Below, piece by piece: positions 25,370 to 34,044 of a stretch of 64,000 nt of DNA. Within the stretch, counting starts at the first letter, position 1. Each line of letters begins with the position of its first letter. A program made the translations under genes and the position numbers. The notes under the pieces were generated by a model. The model worked only from the letters and a program-made list of their open reading frames with translations. It was not told the DNA's origin and ran no database searches. The DNA is from Longimicrobium sp. (GTDB lineage Bacteria; Gemmatimonadota; Gemmatimonadetes; Longimicrobiales; Longimicrobiaceae): NCBI GenBank assembly GCA_036377595.1, contig DASUYB010000143.1:58432-122431 (forward strand), read 5' to 3'.

Positions 25370-25404
25370 CGGGCCCCCGCGGAGTCGTCTCCGCCGGGGG
25401 CCCG
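25370..25404 (-). terminator. Terminator of the mfd-pdxA gene cluster
   Basis: A 10-bp stem (CGGGCCCCCG / CGGGGGCCCG) with an inner stem lies 18 bp past the pdxA stop on the minus strand. Confidence 0.6.
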
Positions 25405-25421
25405 TCGAGTCGTGCCTGAGC

Positions 25422-26363
25422 TCAGGATCGGGCGCCGCGCATCCGCTCGGCGAGGGTGATCGCGAGGAGGATGGCTTCCTTCATCGACCCCGCGTCGGCG
25501 ATGCCCTTGCCGGCGATGTCGAGCGCGGTGCCGTGGTCGGGCGAGGTGCGGGGGAAGGGAAGGCCCAGCGTTACGTTCACCCCGCTGCCGAACGCGGCGG
25601 TCTTGAACGCGGCCATCCCCACGTCGTGGTAGGGCGCGATCACCGCGTCGAACTCGCCGCGGGCCGCGCGGGTGAAGACGGTGTCGGCGGGGACGGGGCC
25701 CGCGGCGCGGATGCCGGCGCTCGCCAGCCAGCGGATCGCCGGCTCCACGATGCGCGCCTCCTCGTCGCCGAACAGGCCGCCGTCGGATGCGTGGGGATTG
25801 ACGGCGCAGAGCGCGATCCGCGGCGCGGGGATCGCCCACAGGTCCTTGAGCGCGCGCCAGGTCATCCCCGCCTGGTGCGCGAGGAGATCGGAGGAGAGGG
25901 CGCCGGGGACGTCTCGCAGCGCGATGTGCGTCGTCGCCAGCACCACGCGGAGCGGGCCGCCCAGCGCGGTGCGCTCCGCGGCCATCATCATCGCCACCTC
26001 GGGAACGCGGGCCAGGTCTCGCAGCATCTCGGTATGGCCCGGCCAGTGCCATCCCCCCGCGTGGAAGGCGGCCTTGTCGATCGGCGCGGTGACGATCGCG
26101 TCGACCTCGCCCTGCATCGCCATCTCCACCGCGCGGCGGATGGCCTCGCCGGCGACGCGCCCCGCGGCGGCGGCGCCGTCTTCCGGGGTCCATCTCCCGA
26201 CCCCGACATCCTCGTCCGCCCGCATCAGCGAGTCGGGACCGACGCGGACGAACGAGGCCGCGCCGGCGACCTCTCGGTCGGCCAGCGCGGCCTCCGTCAC
26301 CTCCGGGCCGATCCCCCGGGGGTCCCCCAGCGTCACCGCGACGCGGACCGGCGTCACGCCCAT
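25422..26363 (-). CDS. pdxA: 4-hydroxythreonine-4-phosphate dehydrogenase
   Basis: The 313-aa protein starts at ATG 26363 (MGVTPVRVAVTLGDPRGIGPEV), overlapping the end of the S4 gene by 10 bp. The metal-binding histidines are in WHWPGHTEMLRD, IAPYHDVGMAAFK and RTSPDHGTALDIAGKG, and the core contains TAPIDKAAF and CAVNPHASDGGLFGDEE. It catalyses the NAD-dependent step giving 3-amino-1-hydroxyacetone phosphate in pyridoxal phosphate synthesis. It is the last gene of a coupled minus-strand cluster. Confidence 0.93.
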   Translation of the reverse strand: MGVTPVRVAVTLGDPRGIGPEVTEAALADREVAGAASFVRVGPDSLMRADEDVGVGRWTPEDGAAAAGRVAGEAIRRAVEMAMQGEVDAIVTAPIDKAAFHAGGWHWPGHTEMLRDLARVPEVAMMMAAERTALGGPLRVVLATTHIALRDVPGALSSDLLAHQAGMTWRALKDLWAIPAPRIALCAVNPHASDGGLFGDEEARIVEPAIRWLASAGIRAAGPVPADTVFTRAARGEFDAVIAPYHDVGMAAFKTAAFGSGVNVTLGLPFPRTSPDHGTALDIAGKGIADAGSMKEAILLAITLAERMRGARS

Positions 26364-26644
26364 CCGTCGTCGCCCGTGCGCTCGTCGCGCAGCACGCGGT
26401 ACAGCTCGCGCGCCTGCTTCTTCGAGGTGCTCTTCCCCGGCGTGGCCAGCAGCTCCACCTCCAGCGTCCGCGACGGGTACCGCACCTCGATCCGCTTCCC
26501 CGGCGGCACCGCGTCGCTGGGCCGCGCCGCCTTCCCGTCCACCTTCACCGCTCCCGCCTCGCACGCCGCCTTGGCCTCGCTGCGGCTTTTCGTCAGGCAG
26601 AGGCGGTGCAGGAGCACGTCCACCCGCAGGACCTCGTCGGTCAC
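26354..26644 (-). CDS. S4-domain RNA-binding protein (Hsp15-like)
   Basis: The 96-aa protein starts at GTG 26644 (VTDEVLRVDVLLHRL), overlapping the parvulin stop by 4 nt (GTGA). It is an S4 domain throughout: LHRLCLTKSRSEAKAACEAGAVKVDGKAARPSDAV, then GKRIEVRYPSRTLEVELL. Hsp15-like proteins bind 50S subunits carrying stalled nascent chains. Its coupling to periplasmic folding factors upstream and pdxA downstream is positional. Confidence 0.85.
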   Translation of the reverse strand: MTDEVLRVDVLLHRLCLTKSRSEAKAACEAGAVKVDGKAARPSDAVPPGKRIEVRYPSRTLEVELLATPGKSTSKKQARELYRVLRDERTGDDGWA

Positions 26645-27951
26645 GGCATCACGGTGACGGCGGTGACCTGCCGCAGCTCGGCCACCAGCCGCTCGACCTG
26701 CTTCTGCTGCACGATGCGCGAGCGGATCTGCTCCTCCACGTCGGCCAGCGTGTACTCGCCGCCCGGGCGCCGCTCGAGCACCTTCGCGACGACGAAGGAC
26801 GGCCCGCTCCCGTCGTTCAGCTCGAAGGGGCCCACGATGGTGCCCGGCGCCGCCTCGCCGATGGCGCCGCCGTACGCGGCCGGCAGGCGGTCCGGCAGCA
26901 CGTCGCGGAGGGTGCGCTGCTCGGGCGGCGTGCTGGTGCGCGCGGCGAGCTGGGTGAGCGAGGCGCCGCCCCGTGCCGCGGTGGCGATGGAGTCGGCCAG
27001 CTGGCGCGCCCGGGCCACGTCGGCGTCGGAGATGTCGGGCCGGATGAGGATGTGGCGCGCCTGGCGCTCGCCGCCGCGCACCTTCTCGAGCTTGATGATG
27101 TGGTAGCCGTACTCGGTCTTCACGATCGGGCTCACGTCGCCGGGACGGAGCGCGAAGGCCACCTGCTCGAACTCGCGCACCATCTGCCCCGCGCGGAACC
27201 AGCCCAGCATCCCGCCCTGCTGCGCGCTGGGGTCCTGCGAGTCGCGCCGGGCGATGGCCTCGAAGTCGCCGCCGCGGCGGATCTCGGCCAGGATCCCCTC
27301 GGCCTTGCGCCGCGCGCGGGCCTCGGCCGAGTCGCTGGCCTGCGGCTTCACCACCGCCTGCTGGAAGGAGAGGGTGGCCGGGCGCTGCCCCAGCTGCGCC
27401 TTCTGCCGGTCGAAGTACTGCTGGATCTCGGCCTGGGTGACGGCCGGCATGGCCATCTTCGACAGCCGCTGCCCGATGTAGCGCTGGATCAGCGTCTGGT
27501 CGGTGAACTGCCGGGTCAGCTCGGCGCGGTACTGGTCGAGGGTGCGGCCGGCCTGCGCCAGCGCCTGCTCCATGGCGGCCTGGCTGCCGAAGCTCTGCTG
27601 CACGCGGTTGATCTGCGACTCCACTTCGCCCGCGATGTCGGCCGGGTCGGCCACGATGCCGGCGCGGCGCGCGGCCTCGAGCAGGACCAGGTCGTCCACG
27701 TTGCGCTGCACGATCTCCTGCTCCATCTGGCGGCGCGCGGCGGGGTCGGTGGGCACCTGCTGCCCCTGTCCCTGCATGCGCTCCAGCTCGATCAGCACGT
27801 CGGAGTAGAGCAGCGAGGTGTCGCCCACCACCGCCACCACGCGGTCCCACACCCGCTGTCCGGGCTGGGGCGCGGCGGGCTGCTGCGCCGCCAGGGCGGC
27901 GGGCGCGGCGAGGAGCGCGGCGGCGGAAAGCGCGGTCAGAGCACGCATCAT
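26641..27951 (-). CDS. SurA-like periplasmic peptidyl-prolyl isomerase
   Basis: The 436-aa protein starts at ATG 27951 or the next codon; the signal peptide is RALTALSAAALLAAPAALAAQ. The N-terminal chaperone part (RVVAVVGDTSLLYSDVLIELER) matches SurA_N. A parvulin domain follows around residues 190-300 (FQQAVVKPQASDSAEARARRKAEGILAEIRRG ... GMLGWFRAGQMVREFEQVAF ... TEYGYHIIKLEKVRGG), and a second, weaker parvulin-like region closes the protein. It would assist folding of outer-membrane proteins. Confidence 0.88.
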   Translation of the reverse strand: MMRALTALSAAALLAAPAALAAQQPAAPQPGQRVWDRVVAVVGDTSLLYSDVLIELERMQGQGQQVPTDPAARRQMEQEIVQRNVDDLVLLEAARRAGIVADPADIAGEVESQINRVQQSFGSQAAMEQALAQAGRTLDQYRAELTRQFTDQTLIQRYIGQRLSKMAMPAVTQAEIQQYFDRQKAQLGQRPATLSFQQAVVKPQASDSAEARARRKAEGILAEIRRGGDFEAIARRDSQDPSAQQGGMLGWFRAGQMVREFEQVAFALRPGDVSPIVKTEYGYHIIKLEKVRGGERQARHILIRPDISDADVARARQLADSIATAARGGASLTQLAARTSTPPEQRTLRDVLPDRLPAAYGGAIGEAAPGTIVGPFELNDGSGPSFVVAKVLERRPGGEYTLADVEEQIRSRIVQQKQVERLVAELRQVTAVTVMP

Positions 27952-28046
27952 CAGGAAGTTCCGGGGGATGAAAAGAGCGAGGCGGCCCGCCGGGGGCCGC
28001 CGTCCGGACCGCACGAAGCGCGTGGTCCGGCCGAGCTTATATACCG

Positions 28047-28077
28047 CGAGGCGCGGCGGGGTTCCCGCCGCGCCTCG
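28047..28077 (-). terminator. Hairpin between the two parvulin genes
   Basis: A perfect 14-bp stem (CGAGGCGCGGCGGG / CCCGCCGCGCCTCG) with a 3-nt loop lies on the minus strand downstream of the gene ending at 28209. Confidence 0.65.
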
Positions 28078-28082
28078 GGGAT

Positions 28083-28203
28083 GAGTCCTAAAGTCCTGAG
28101 TCCTAAGTCCCAAGTCCTGAGTTGTCCGTCACGAAGATCCGTCCATCCCCTCGGGCTCTCAGCAGCACTCAGCACTTAGGACTCAGGACTTAGGACTTAG
28201 GAC
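28083..28203. repeat. Palindrome of 7-nt units (AGTCCTA/AGTCCTG)
   Basis: The left arm 28083-28121 consists of units such as AGTCCTAAAGTCCTG and AGTCCTAAGTCCC. The right arm 28167-28203 is their complement (AGCACTTAGGACTCAGGAC, then TTAGGACTTAGGAC). It ends 5 bp before the stop of the downstream minus-strand gene. Confidence 0.85.
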
Positions 28204-28208
28204 TTCTT

Positions 28209-29723
28209 CTACTTCTTCCCCGTGTCCGCCGGAGCCGGGGCGGGCGCGGGGGCCGGAGCCGGGGCGGGCGCCTGCGGCTGCGGCATCGGCTGGCCCTGCG
28301 GCGGCGCGCCGGGGAGCTGCCCGGCCGGCGGCGCCACCTGCGGCTGGGTGGAGCGGATCTGCCGGATCTTCTCCAGCACGCGCTGGAACGACGCGTCGTT
28401 GATGGTGAAGCCGTAGATGGAGCGCAGCTGCGCGCCCAGCGAGCCCAGCGGCGGCAGCTGGCGCTGGCCGGTCACGGCCTGCTGCAGCCACTCGCGCACC
28501 TGCTGCTCGATCACCGCGTTCCCCGCCGAACCCTTGGGCGCGCGGTGCTCGGCGATGCCGGTGACGGTCAGCAGCTGGCGGATGGCGCCGCGGGCCTGCT
28601 CGCGGATGTCCTGCGACTCCTGCTGCGTGAGCCCCAGGTTGCGGCGGCGCGCCTCGGCCAGCAGCAGGCGCTGCGTGGCCTGGTCCTTCAGGATGTTGGT
28701 GATGGAGCTGTCGGGCGCCTCGCTGAGCTGCTTGAGCGCGTCGGCGGGGGCGCCGGCCATCACCTGCTGCAGGTCGCCCGCGGTCAGCTGGCCGCCGCGG
28801 AAGGTGGCCAGCGCGCGCTCGGCCGCGCGGCCGCGCACCGGCTTGCCCGGGTTCTTGGCCATCTCCTTCACCTGCGCCTCGGCGCCGCTCTCCACCTTCA
28901 CGTTGGCGGCGGTGCGCAGCGAGTCGACGTACTTCTGCGTGGCGGTGCGCTGGTTGTTCTGGATCACGAACTGGCGGAACTGCTCCTTGTCGTTCCCCAG
29001 CGGGCGCTGGCGGCGCTCCTCCAGCTTGATCACGTGGAAGCCGAAGGGGCTCTCCACCACCGGGCTGATCTGCCCCGGCTGCTGCAGCTTGAACGCCGCG
29101 TCCTCGAAGGCCGGCGCCATCTGCCCGCGGCCGAAGAAGCCCAGGTCGCCGCCGTTGTCCTTGTTCGACGGGTCCTGGCTGTACTGCCTGGCCAGCGCGG
29201 CGAAGTCGGCGCCGCCGGCGGCCTGCGTGCGGATGCTCTCGGCCAGGCGGCGGACGCTGTCGCGCTGCGCGGGGGTCGCGTCTGCGGGGGGGCGGACCAG
29301 GATGTGGCGGGCGTGCACCTCCACGCCGGGACCCTGCGTGTTCCAGGCCTGCTCGAGCTGCGCGTCGCTGAGGGCGGTGTCGACGTGCACCGAGTTCTGG
29401 AACAGGCGGCCCATGATCATCTGGTCGCGCTGCTGCTGCGTGACCTTGTCGAGGTCGAGCACCGCCAGCGAGGTGTCCTCGGCGTAGGCGGTGGCCAGCA
29501 GCGTGTAGTCCACCCAGCGGTCCGCCAGCTCGCGGACGAACTCGGGGGTGGGCGGAAGCTGCGGGTTGGCGGCCAGCATGGTGGCGGCTTCGTCGACCTT
29601 CAGCTCCTTGCCGGCCGCCGAGGCGACCTCGTCCTTGTGCGAGTTGACGGCCTCTTTCAGGCTGTTGCAACCCACGGCCAGGGGAAGGGCGGCCACGAGC
29701 AGCGCCCAGCGGGACAGCTTCAT
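28209..29723 (-). CDS. Lipoprotein peptidyl-prolyl isomerase (parvulin type, PrsA-like)
   Basis: The 504-aa protein starts at ATG 29723 with a lipoprotein signal (MKLSRWALLVAALPLAVGC, lipobox Cys 19). A parvulin domain lies around residues 135-235 (EVHARHILVRPPADATPAQRD ... GGDLGFFGRGQMAPAFEDAAF ... SPFGFHVIKLEERRQRP). A helical region follows, and the C-terminal tail is Pro/Ala-rich (PQAPAPAPAPAPAPAPAD). It probably works with the SurA-like protein downstream in folding exported proteins. A longer upstream frame is not supported. Confidence 0.87.
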   Translation of the reverse strand: MKLSRWALLVAALPLAVGCNSLKEAVNSHKDEVASAAGKELKVDEAATMLAANPQLPPTPEFVRELADRWVDYTLLATAYAEDTSLAVLDLDKVTQQQRDQMIMGRLFQNSVHVDTALSDAQLEQAWNTQGPGVEVHARHILVRPPADATPAQRDSVRRLAESIRTQAAGGADFAALARQYSQDPSNKDNGGDLGFFGRGQMAPAFEDAAFKLQQPGQISPVVESPFGFHVIKLEERRQRPLGNDKEQFRQFVIQNNQRTATQKYVDSLRTAANVKVESGAEAQVKEMAKNPGKPVRGRAAERALATFRGGQLTAGDLQQVMAGAPADALKQLSEAPDSSITNILKDQATQRLLLAEARRRNLGLTQQESQDIREQARGAIRQLLTVTGIAEHRAPKGSAGNAVIEQQVREWLQQAVTGQRQLPPLGSLGAQLRSIYGFTINDASFQRVLEKIRQIRSTQPQVAPPAGQLPGAPPQGQPMPQPQAPAPAPAPAPAPAPADTGKK

Positions 29724-29817
29724 CGAAAATCTCCAGCCCGGGTGGATGTGGATCGGCGCGGGACCCCGGGGAGCGTCCCGTCGCTCGGGAAAAGACTTCG
29801 CCGCGACCTGCTTTTCA

Positions 29818-29880
29818 AGTGCCCAGTGCCCAGTGCCCAGGAACAGCGTCCCATCACTGGGGCACTCGGCACTGGGCGCT
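29818..29880. repeat. Palindrome of 7-nt units (AGTGCCC)
   Basis: AGTGCCCAGTGCCCAGTGCC at 29819 pairs with GGGGCACTCGGCACTGGGC (29859-29877). It lies between mfd and the lipoprotein parvulin gene. Confidence 0.8.
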
Positions 29881-29884
29881 TTCT

Positions 29885-32800
29885 TCACGCCGTCAAGCTC
29901 GAATCCCCCGCCAGGTCCTTCATCGCCGCCACGATGGTGGTGACGATGGGCTCGGTGCCGTGGCGGGTCAGCGTCAGCGACAGCGGCAGCGGGCGCCGCA
30001 CGTCGACCGCGAACTGGTAGTGCGTCAGCGTCTTCTGCAGCGGCGCCATCCGCGGCACCACGCCCGTGCGGAAGTTCAGCCGCACGTCCCACGGGCGGAC
30101 GAGGATGCGCTCCACCCCCAGCTCGCCGCCCAGGAGGCGCAGCGACTGGGTGGCCAGCAGCGTCTCCACCTCCTCGGGGAGCGGGCCGTAGCGGTCGCGC
30201 AGCTCGCGGCGGATGGCGTCGACCCCCTCCACCGTCTCCTCGCGGGCGAGGCGGCGGTAGAAGTGCAGCTTCTGCGGCTCGTCGGGCACGTAGTGGTCGG
30301 GGATCAGCGCGGCGCCGTCGACCGACACCTCCGCGATTCCCTTCTGCGGCTGCTTCCCGTTCCCCTTCAGCTGCTTGATGGTGTCTTCCAGCAGCCGCAG
30401 GTAGGTGTCGAGCCCCACCGCGTGCACGAAACCGCTCTGTTCGGAGCCCAGGATGTTACCCGCCCCGCGAAGCTCCAGGTCCTTCAGCGCGATGCGGTAT
30501 CCGCTCCCCAGCTCGGTGTAGTGCTCCAGCACCCGTAGCCGCCGCTCGGCGTCCTCCTGCACCTCGTCGGGGATGAGGAGATAGCAGAAGGCGCGGTGGT
30601 GCGATCTCCCCACTCTCCCGCGGATCTGGTAGAGCTGGCTCAGGCCGAACTGGTCGGCGCGGTTCACGATCAGCGTGTTGGCTCGGGGCACGTCGAGCCC
30701 GCTCTCGATGATCGCCGTGGCCACCAGCACGTCCACGTCGCCGTCGAGGAAGCGCGTCATCACCTCCTCGAGCTCCTTCTCCCTCATCTGCCCGTGGGCG
30801 ACGGCCGTGGAGGCGTCGGGGACCAGCCGCTGCACCTTCTGCGCGACCGCGGTGATGGTCTCCACCCGGTTGTGCACGAAGAACACCTGCCCCCCGCGGT
30901 CCAGCTCGCGCCGGATGGCGTCCTCGATGATCGCGTCGGTCCACGGCAGGACGTGGGTGATCACCGGCTGCCGGTCGCGCGGGGGCGTCTGGATCAGGGT
31001 CATGTCCCTGAGCCCCAGCAGCGAGAAGTGCAGCGTGCGGGGGATCGGCGTGGCCGTCAGCGTCAGCACGTCCACCGTCTTGCGCAGCTGCTTCAGGATC
31101 TCCTTGTGCTTGACCCCGAAGCGCTGCTCCTCGTCGATCACCAGCAGCCCCAGCTCGCGGAAGCGCACGTCGGGCGACAGCAGGCGGTGCGTGCCGATGA
31201 CGATGTCGACCTTGCCGTCCTCCAGCCGGTGGAGCACCTCGGCCTGCTCCTTCGCGGTGCGGAAGCGCGAGAGCGCCTCGATGCGCACGGGGAAGTCGGC
31301 CAGCCGCTCGCTGAAGGTGTGCAGGTGCTGCTCGGCCAGGATCGTGGTGGGAACGAGCACCGCCACCTGCCTCCCGTCCTGCACCGCCTTGAACGCCGCG
31401 CGGATGGCGATCTCGGTCTTCCCGTAGCCCACGTCGCCGCAGATCAGGCGGTCCATGGGGCGGGGGCTCTCCATGTCCTTCTTGACGTCTTCCGTGGCCT
31501 GCCGCTGGTCGGGCGTGTCCTCGAAGAGGAAGGCGCTCTCCATCTCCCTCTGCCAGCGCGAGTCGGCGGAGAAGGCGAACCCCTTCTCGGCGCTGCGGGC
31601 GGCGTACAGCTCCAGCAGCTCGGCCGTCATCTCCTGGATGGCCTTCTGCGTCTTCTGCTTGGCCCGCGACCACTCCTTGCCGCCGATGCGGTGCACCTTG
31701 GGCGCGGCGGCCTCCTCGTCGGCGTCGCTGACCCAGCGCTCGATCAGGTCGACGCGATGGACGGGGACGCGCAGCAGCTCGCCGCCGGCGTACTCGATCA
31801 CCAGCGTCTCGAACTCCTCCTCGCCCAGCCGCACCCGCTCCATCCGCCGGAACTGGCCGATCCCGTGGTCCATGTGCACCACGTAGTCGCCCGGCTTGAG
31901 CGCCGCCACGCTCTCCAGCGCCGCCCCGCCGCGGAACCTCCGCTTTCTGCGCAGGCGGCGCGTGCGGCGGAAGATCTCGTGGTCGGTCAGCAGGCGGAGC
32001 GGGGGAGACGCATCCGCGAGGACGAAGCCGCCGGAGAGCGAGCCGATCCCCAGCTCGGTGTAGCGGCTGACCTTGAACTCGTCGAGCAGCTCCTGCAGGC
32101 GCTCCAGCTGCCCCTGGTTGTCACAGAGGATCAGCGTCTGCTCGCCGCGGCCGGCCGCGCCGCGCAGCACCTCGCCCAGGCGCGGCATGTCGCGGTCGAT
32201 GGGCTCCGGCGGAAGCGCGCGGAAGCGGAAGGTGGCCCGCACCGCCTCGCCGCCCGCCTCCTCCACGAACAGCTGGGGAAGCCGCGCGAGCCGCGCCCCC
32301 GCCTCGTGCGCGGGGAGGAAGAGCCGCTCGGGGCGCTCCGGCCGCGTCCCCCGCTTCGCCTCGGCCTCGTGCAGGCGAAGCACCTCGCTCCAGGTCCGCT
32401 CCAGCTCGGGCCTTGTGCCGCTCCCCTCCAGGTGGACGACGACCGTCTCGGCGGGGAGGTAGTCGAGCAGCGACTTGCGCTCCGGCTCGCCCCCGTCGGG
32501 CGACGGCGCCGCGTGCGACGGCGTGCCGCCGCCTTCGGCCGCGGGGCGGAGGTCCACGGGCAGCAGCTCCAGCGTGTCGACCGCGCGGACGGAGAGCTGC
32601 GTCAGGATGTCGAAGAAGCGGACCGACTCGATCTCGTCGCCGAAGAACTCGATGCGCGCGGGCTCGGGGGCGCCGAAGCCGAACACGTCCACGATCCCCC
32701 CACGCAGCGCGAACTGGCCCACCTCCTCCACCGTGGCCGCGCGCTCGAACCCCATCCCCTCCAGCGTCTGCGCCAGCTCGGCCAGGCGGATGGTCTGCCC

Positions 32801-33241
32801 CACCCGCAGTTCCAGCCGCAGGTCGTCGAGCCCGTGCACCGCGGGCGACAGCTCCTGCATGGCCCGCGCGGTGGTGACCAGGATCGACGCGCGGCCGGAG
32901 AGCAGCGCCTCGAGCGCCTCCACGCGCGCGCCGCCGATCTCCAGGTGCGGCTCGGCCTCCTCGTACGGGAGCGACTCGCGCTGGGGATAGAGGTAGACCG
33001 AGCCCTCGCCCAGGAGCGCCTCGAGGTCGGCGGTGGCCTGCTCGGCGTCTTCCGGGCGCGTGGCCACCAGGACCCAGAGCCGTTCGCGGCGGGCGCGGTG
33101 CAGCGCCGCGGCCAGCACCATGGGCGCCGACCCCGCCAGCCCCGCGGCCACCACGCGCTCGCCCGCGCGGGGAAGCGCGTCGGCCAGCTCGCGGAAGGCG
33201 GGAACGGTCCGGAAGGAGTCGATCAGCAGCGGGTGCGGCAC
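29885..33241 (-). CDS. mfd: Transcription-repair coupling factor Mfd
   Basis: The 1118-aa protein starts at GTG 33241, near the family's usual length. The N-terminal UvrB-like part includes YPQRESLPYEEAEPHLE. The RNA-polymerase-interaction domain follows LKPGDYVVHMDHGIGQFRRME. The translocase motor has Walker A GDVGYGKTEIAIRAAF, the DEEQ box VIDEEQRFGVKHKE, TATPIPRTLHFSLLG, and QIRGRVGRSHHRAFCYLL. It removes stalled RNA polymerase at DNA lesions and recruits UvrA. It heads the minus-strand series with two parvulins, an S4 protein and pdxA. Confidence 0.96.
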   Translation of the reverse strand: MPHPLLIDSFRTVPAFRELADALPRAGERVVAAGLAGSAPMVLAAALHRARRERLWVLVATRPEDAEQATADLEALLGEGSVYLYPQRESLPYEEAEPHLEIGGARVEALEALLSGRASILVTTARAMQELSPAVHGLDDLRLELRVGQTIRLAELAQTLEGMGFERAATVEEVGQFALRGGIVDVFGFGAPEPARIEFFGDEIESVRFFDILTQLSVRAVDTLELLPVDLRPAAEGGGTPSHAAPSPDGGEPERKSLLDYLPAETVVVHLEGSGTRPELERTWSEVLRLHEAEAKRGTRPERPERLFLPAHEAGARLARLPQLFVEEAGGEAVRATFRFRALPPEPIDRDMPRLGEVLRGAAGRGEQTLILCDNQGQLERLQELLDEFKVSRYTELGIGSLSGGFVLADASPPLRLLTDHEIFRRTRRLRRKRRFRGGAALESVAALKPGDYVVHMDHGIGQFRRMERVRLGEEEFETLVIEYAGGELLRVPVHRVDLIERWVSDADEEAAAPKVHRIGGKEWSRAKQKTQKAIQEMTAELLELYAARSAEKGFAFSADSRWQREMESAFLFEDTPDQRQATEDVKKDMESPRPMDRLICGDVGYGKTEIAIRAAFKAVQDGRQVAVLVPTTILAEQHLHTFSERLADFPVRIEALSRFRTAKEQAEVLHRLEDGKVDIVIGTHRLLSPDVRFRELGLLVIDEEQRFGVKHKEILKQLRKTVDVLTLTATPIPRTLHFSLLGLRDMTLIQTPPRDRQPVITHVLPWTDAIIEDAIRRELDRGGQVFFVHNRVETITAVAQKVQRLVPDASTAVAHGQMREKELEEVMTRFLDGDVDVLVATAIIESGLDVPRANTLIVNRADQFGLSQLYQIRGRVGRSHHRAFCYLLIPDEVQEDAERRLRVLEHYTELGSGYRIALKDLELRGAGNILGSEQSGFVHAVGLDTYLRLLEDTIKQLKGNGKQPQKGIAEVSVDGAALIPDHYVPDEPQKLHFYRRLAREETVEGVDAIRRELRDRYGPLPEEVETLLATQSLRLLGGELGVERILVRPWDVRLNFRTGVVPRMAPLQKTLTHYQFAVDVRRPLPLSLTLTRHGTEPIVTTIVAAMKDLAGDSSLTA

Positions 33242-33427
33242 AGCCTTTCGATATCGGGAGCCCGCGGAAACGCACGAACGCCCGCCGCCCGGCCGGGACG
33301 ACGGGTTCTGCGCGCCGGAAGACCGCCACGAACGAGCCGCGCGGTCGCGGGAACAATCCTGTAACCTACCGCCGCGCGCGAGGCCACGTCAACCTAAGGG
33401 TGATTCGATTCGCGTTCGCGCAGCATC

Positions 33428-33456
33428 TTGCTCCTGTATCGAAAAAACTATATACA
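33428..33456 (+). promoter_or_regulatory. Sigma-70-like promoter of the DUF6036/winged-helix unit
   Basis: TTGCTC (33428-33433) and TATACA (33451-33456), 17 nt apart, stand in an AT-rich island unusual for this window. Predicted transcription would begin at the direct repeats that follow. Confidence 0.55.
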
Positions 33457-33463
33457 TCAGAAG

Positions 33464-33507
33464 TGAGGAGAGTCTCATCTGGAATATTGAGGAGAGTCTC
33501 ATCTGGA
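33464..33507 (+). promoter_or_regulatory. Two 20-nt direct repeats, probable operator
   Basis: TGAGGAGAGTCTCATCTGGA occurs at 33464-33483 and again at 33488-33507 (24-nt period). Each copy contains the small palindrome GAGAGTCTC. They lie between the promoter and the ATG at 33535, where a repressor would bind. Confidence 0.6.
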
Positions 33508-33534
33508 AGAGATGGGTGGTGAAGGAGGGGCGCC

Positions 33535-34044
33535 ATGGTGAAGGCAGAGATGCTGGACGCGCTGCGGGAACTTGGGTCTCTTTGCCCAGCGGAGACGGAG
33601 GTGGTGGTGATCGGCGGCGGCGCCGCGATCCTGCGCGGATGGCTGGCGCGCGCGACCGTGGACATCGACGTGGCGGCCGCGCAGCCGGCGCTCGCGAGCT
33701 TCCGTCGCGGGATCGCCGAAGTCGCCGAGGCGCTGGGGCTGCCCGAGGGGTGGATGAACGACGGCGCCAAGGCGTTCGCGCGCGTGCTGCCGCCCGATTT
33801 CACCGAGCGCCTGGAGCACGTCTGCACGTTCGGCGGCCTGACGGTGAAGACCATCAGCCGTCGGGATTTCGTGCTGATGAAGCTGTTCGCGATGCGCGCG
33901 GAAGACGTCGAGGACCTGCGCACGCTGGCGCCCACGCGCGAGGAGCTGGAATTCGTGCGAAACGAGCTGCCGCGCCTCGCGGCGTTCGAGCCGAAGCGCG
34001 CGCACCTGATCGAATTGTACGTGGAGCAGGGAGGCGGATTGTGA
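33535..34044 (+). CDS. DUF6036-like nucleotidyltransferase-fold protein
   Basis: The 169-aa protein starts at ATG 33535 after GAAGGAGGGGCGCC. The nucleotidyltransferase-like core is VVVIGGGAAILRGWLARATVDIDVAAAQP, with a G-G-G-A and a D-x-D (DID) motif, then GLTVKTISRRDFVLMKLFAMRAEDVEDLRTLAP. This pattern matches DUF6036/AbiEii-type proteins found in toxin-antitoxin and phage-defence settings. Its stop overlaps the next gene's GTG by 4 nt. Whether it transfers nucleotides is unknown. Confidence 0.72.
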   Translation: MVKAEMLDALRELGSLCPAETEVVVIGGGAAILRGWLARATVDIDVAAAQPALASFRRGIAEVAEALGLPEGWMNDGAKAFARVLPPDFTERLEHVCTFGGLTVKTISRRDFVLMKLFAMRAEDVEDLRTLAPTREELEFVRNELPRLAAFEPKRAHLIELYVEQGGGL

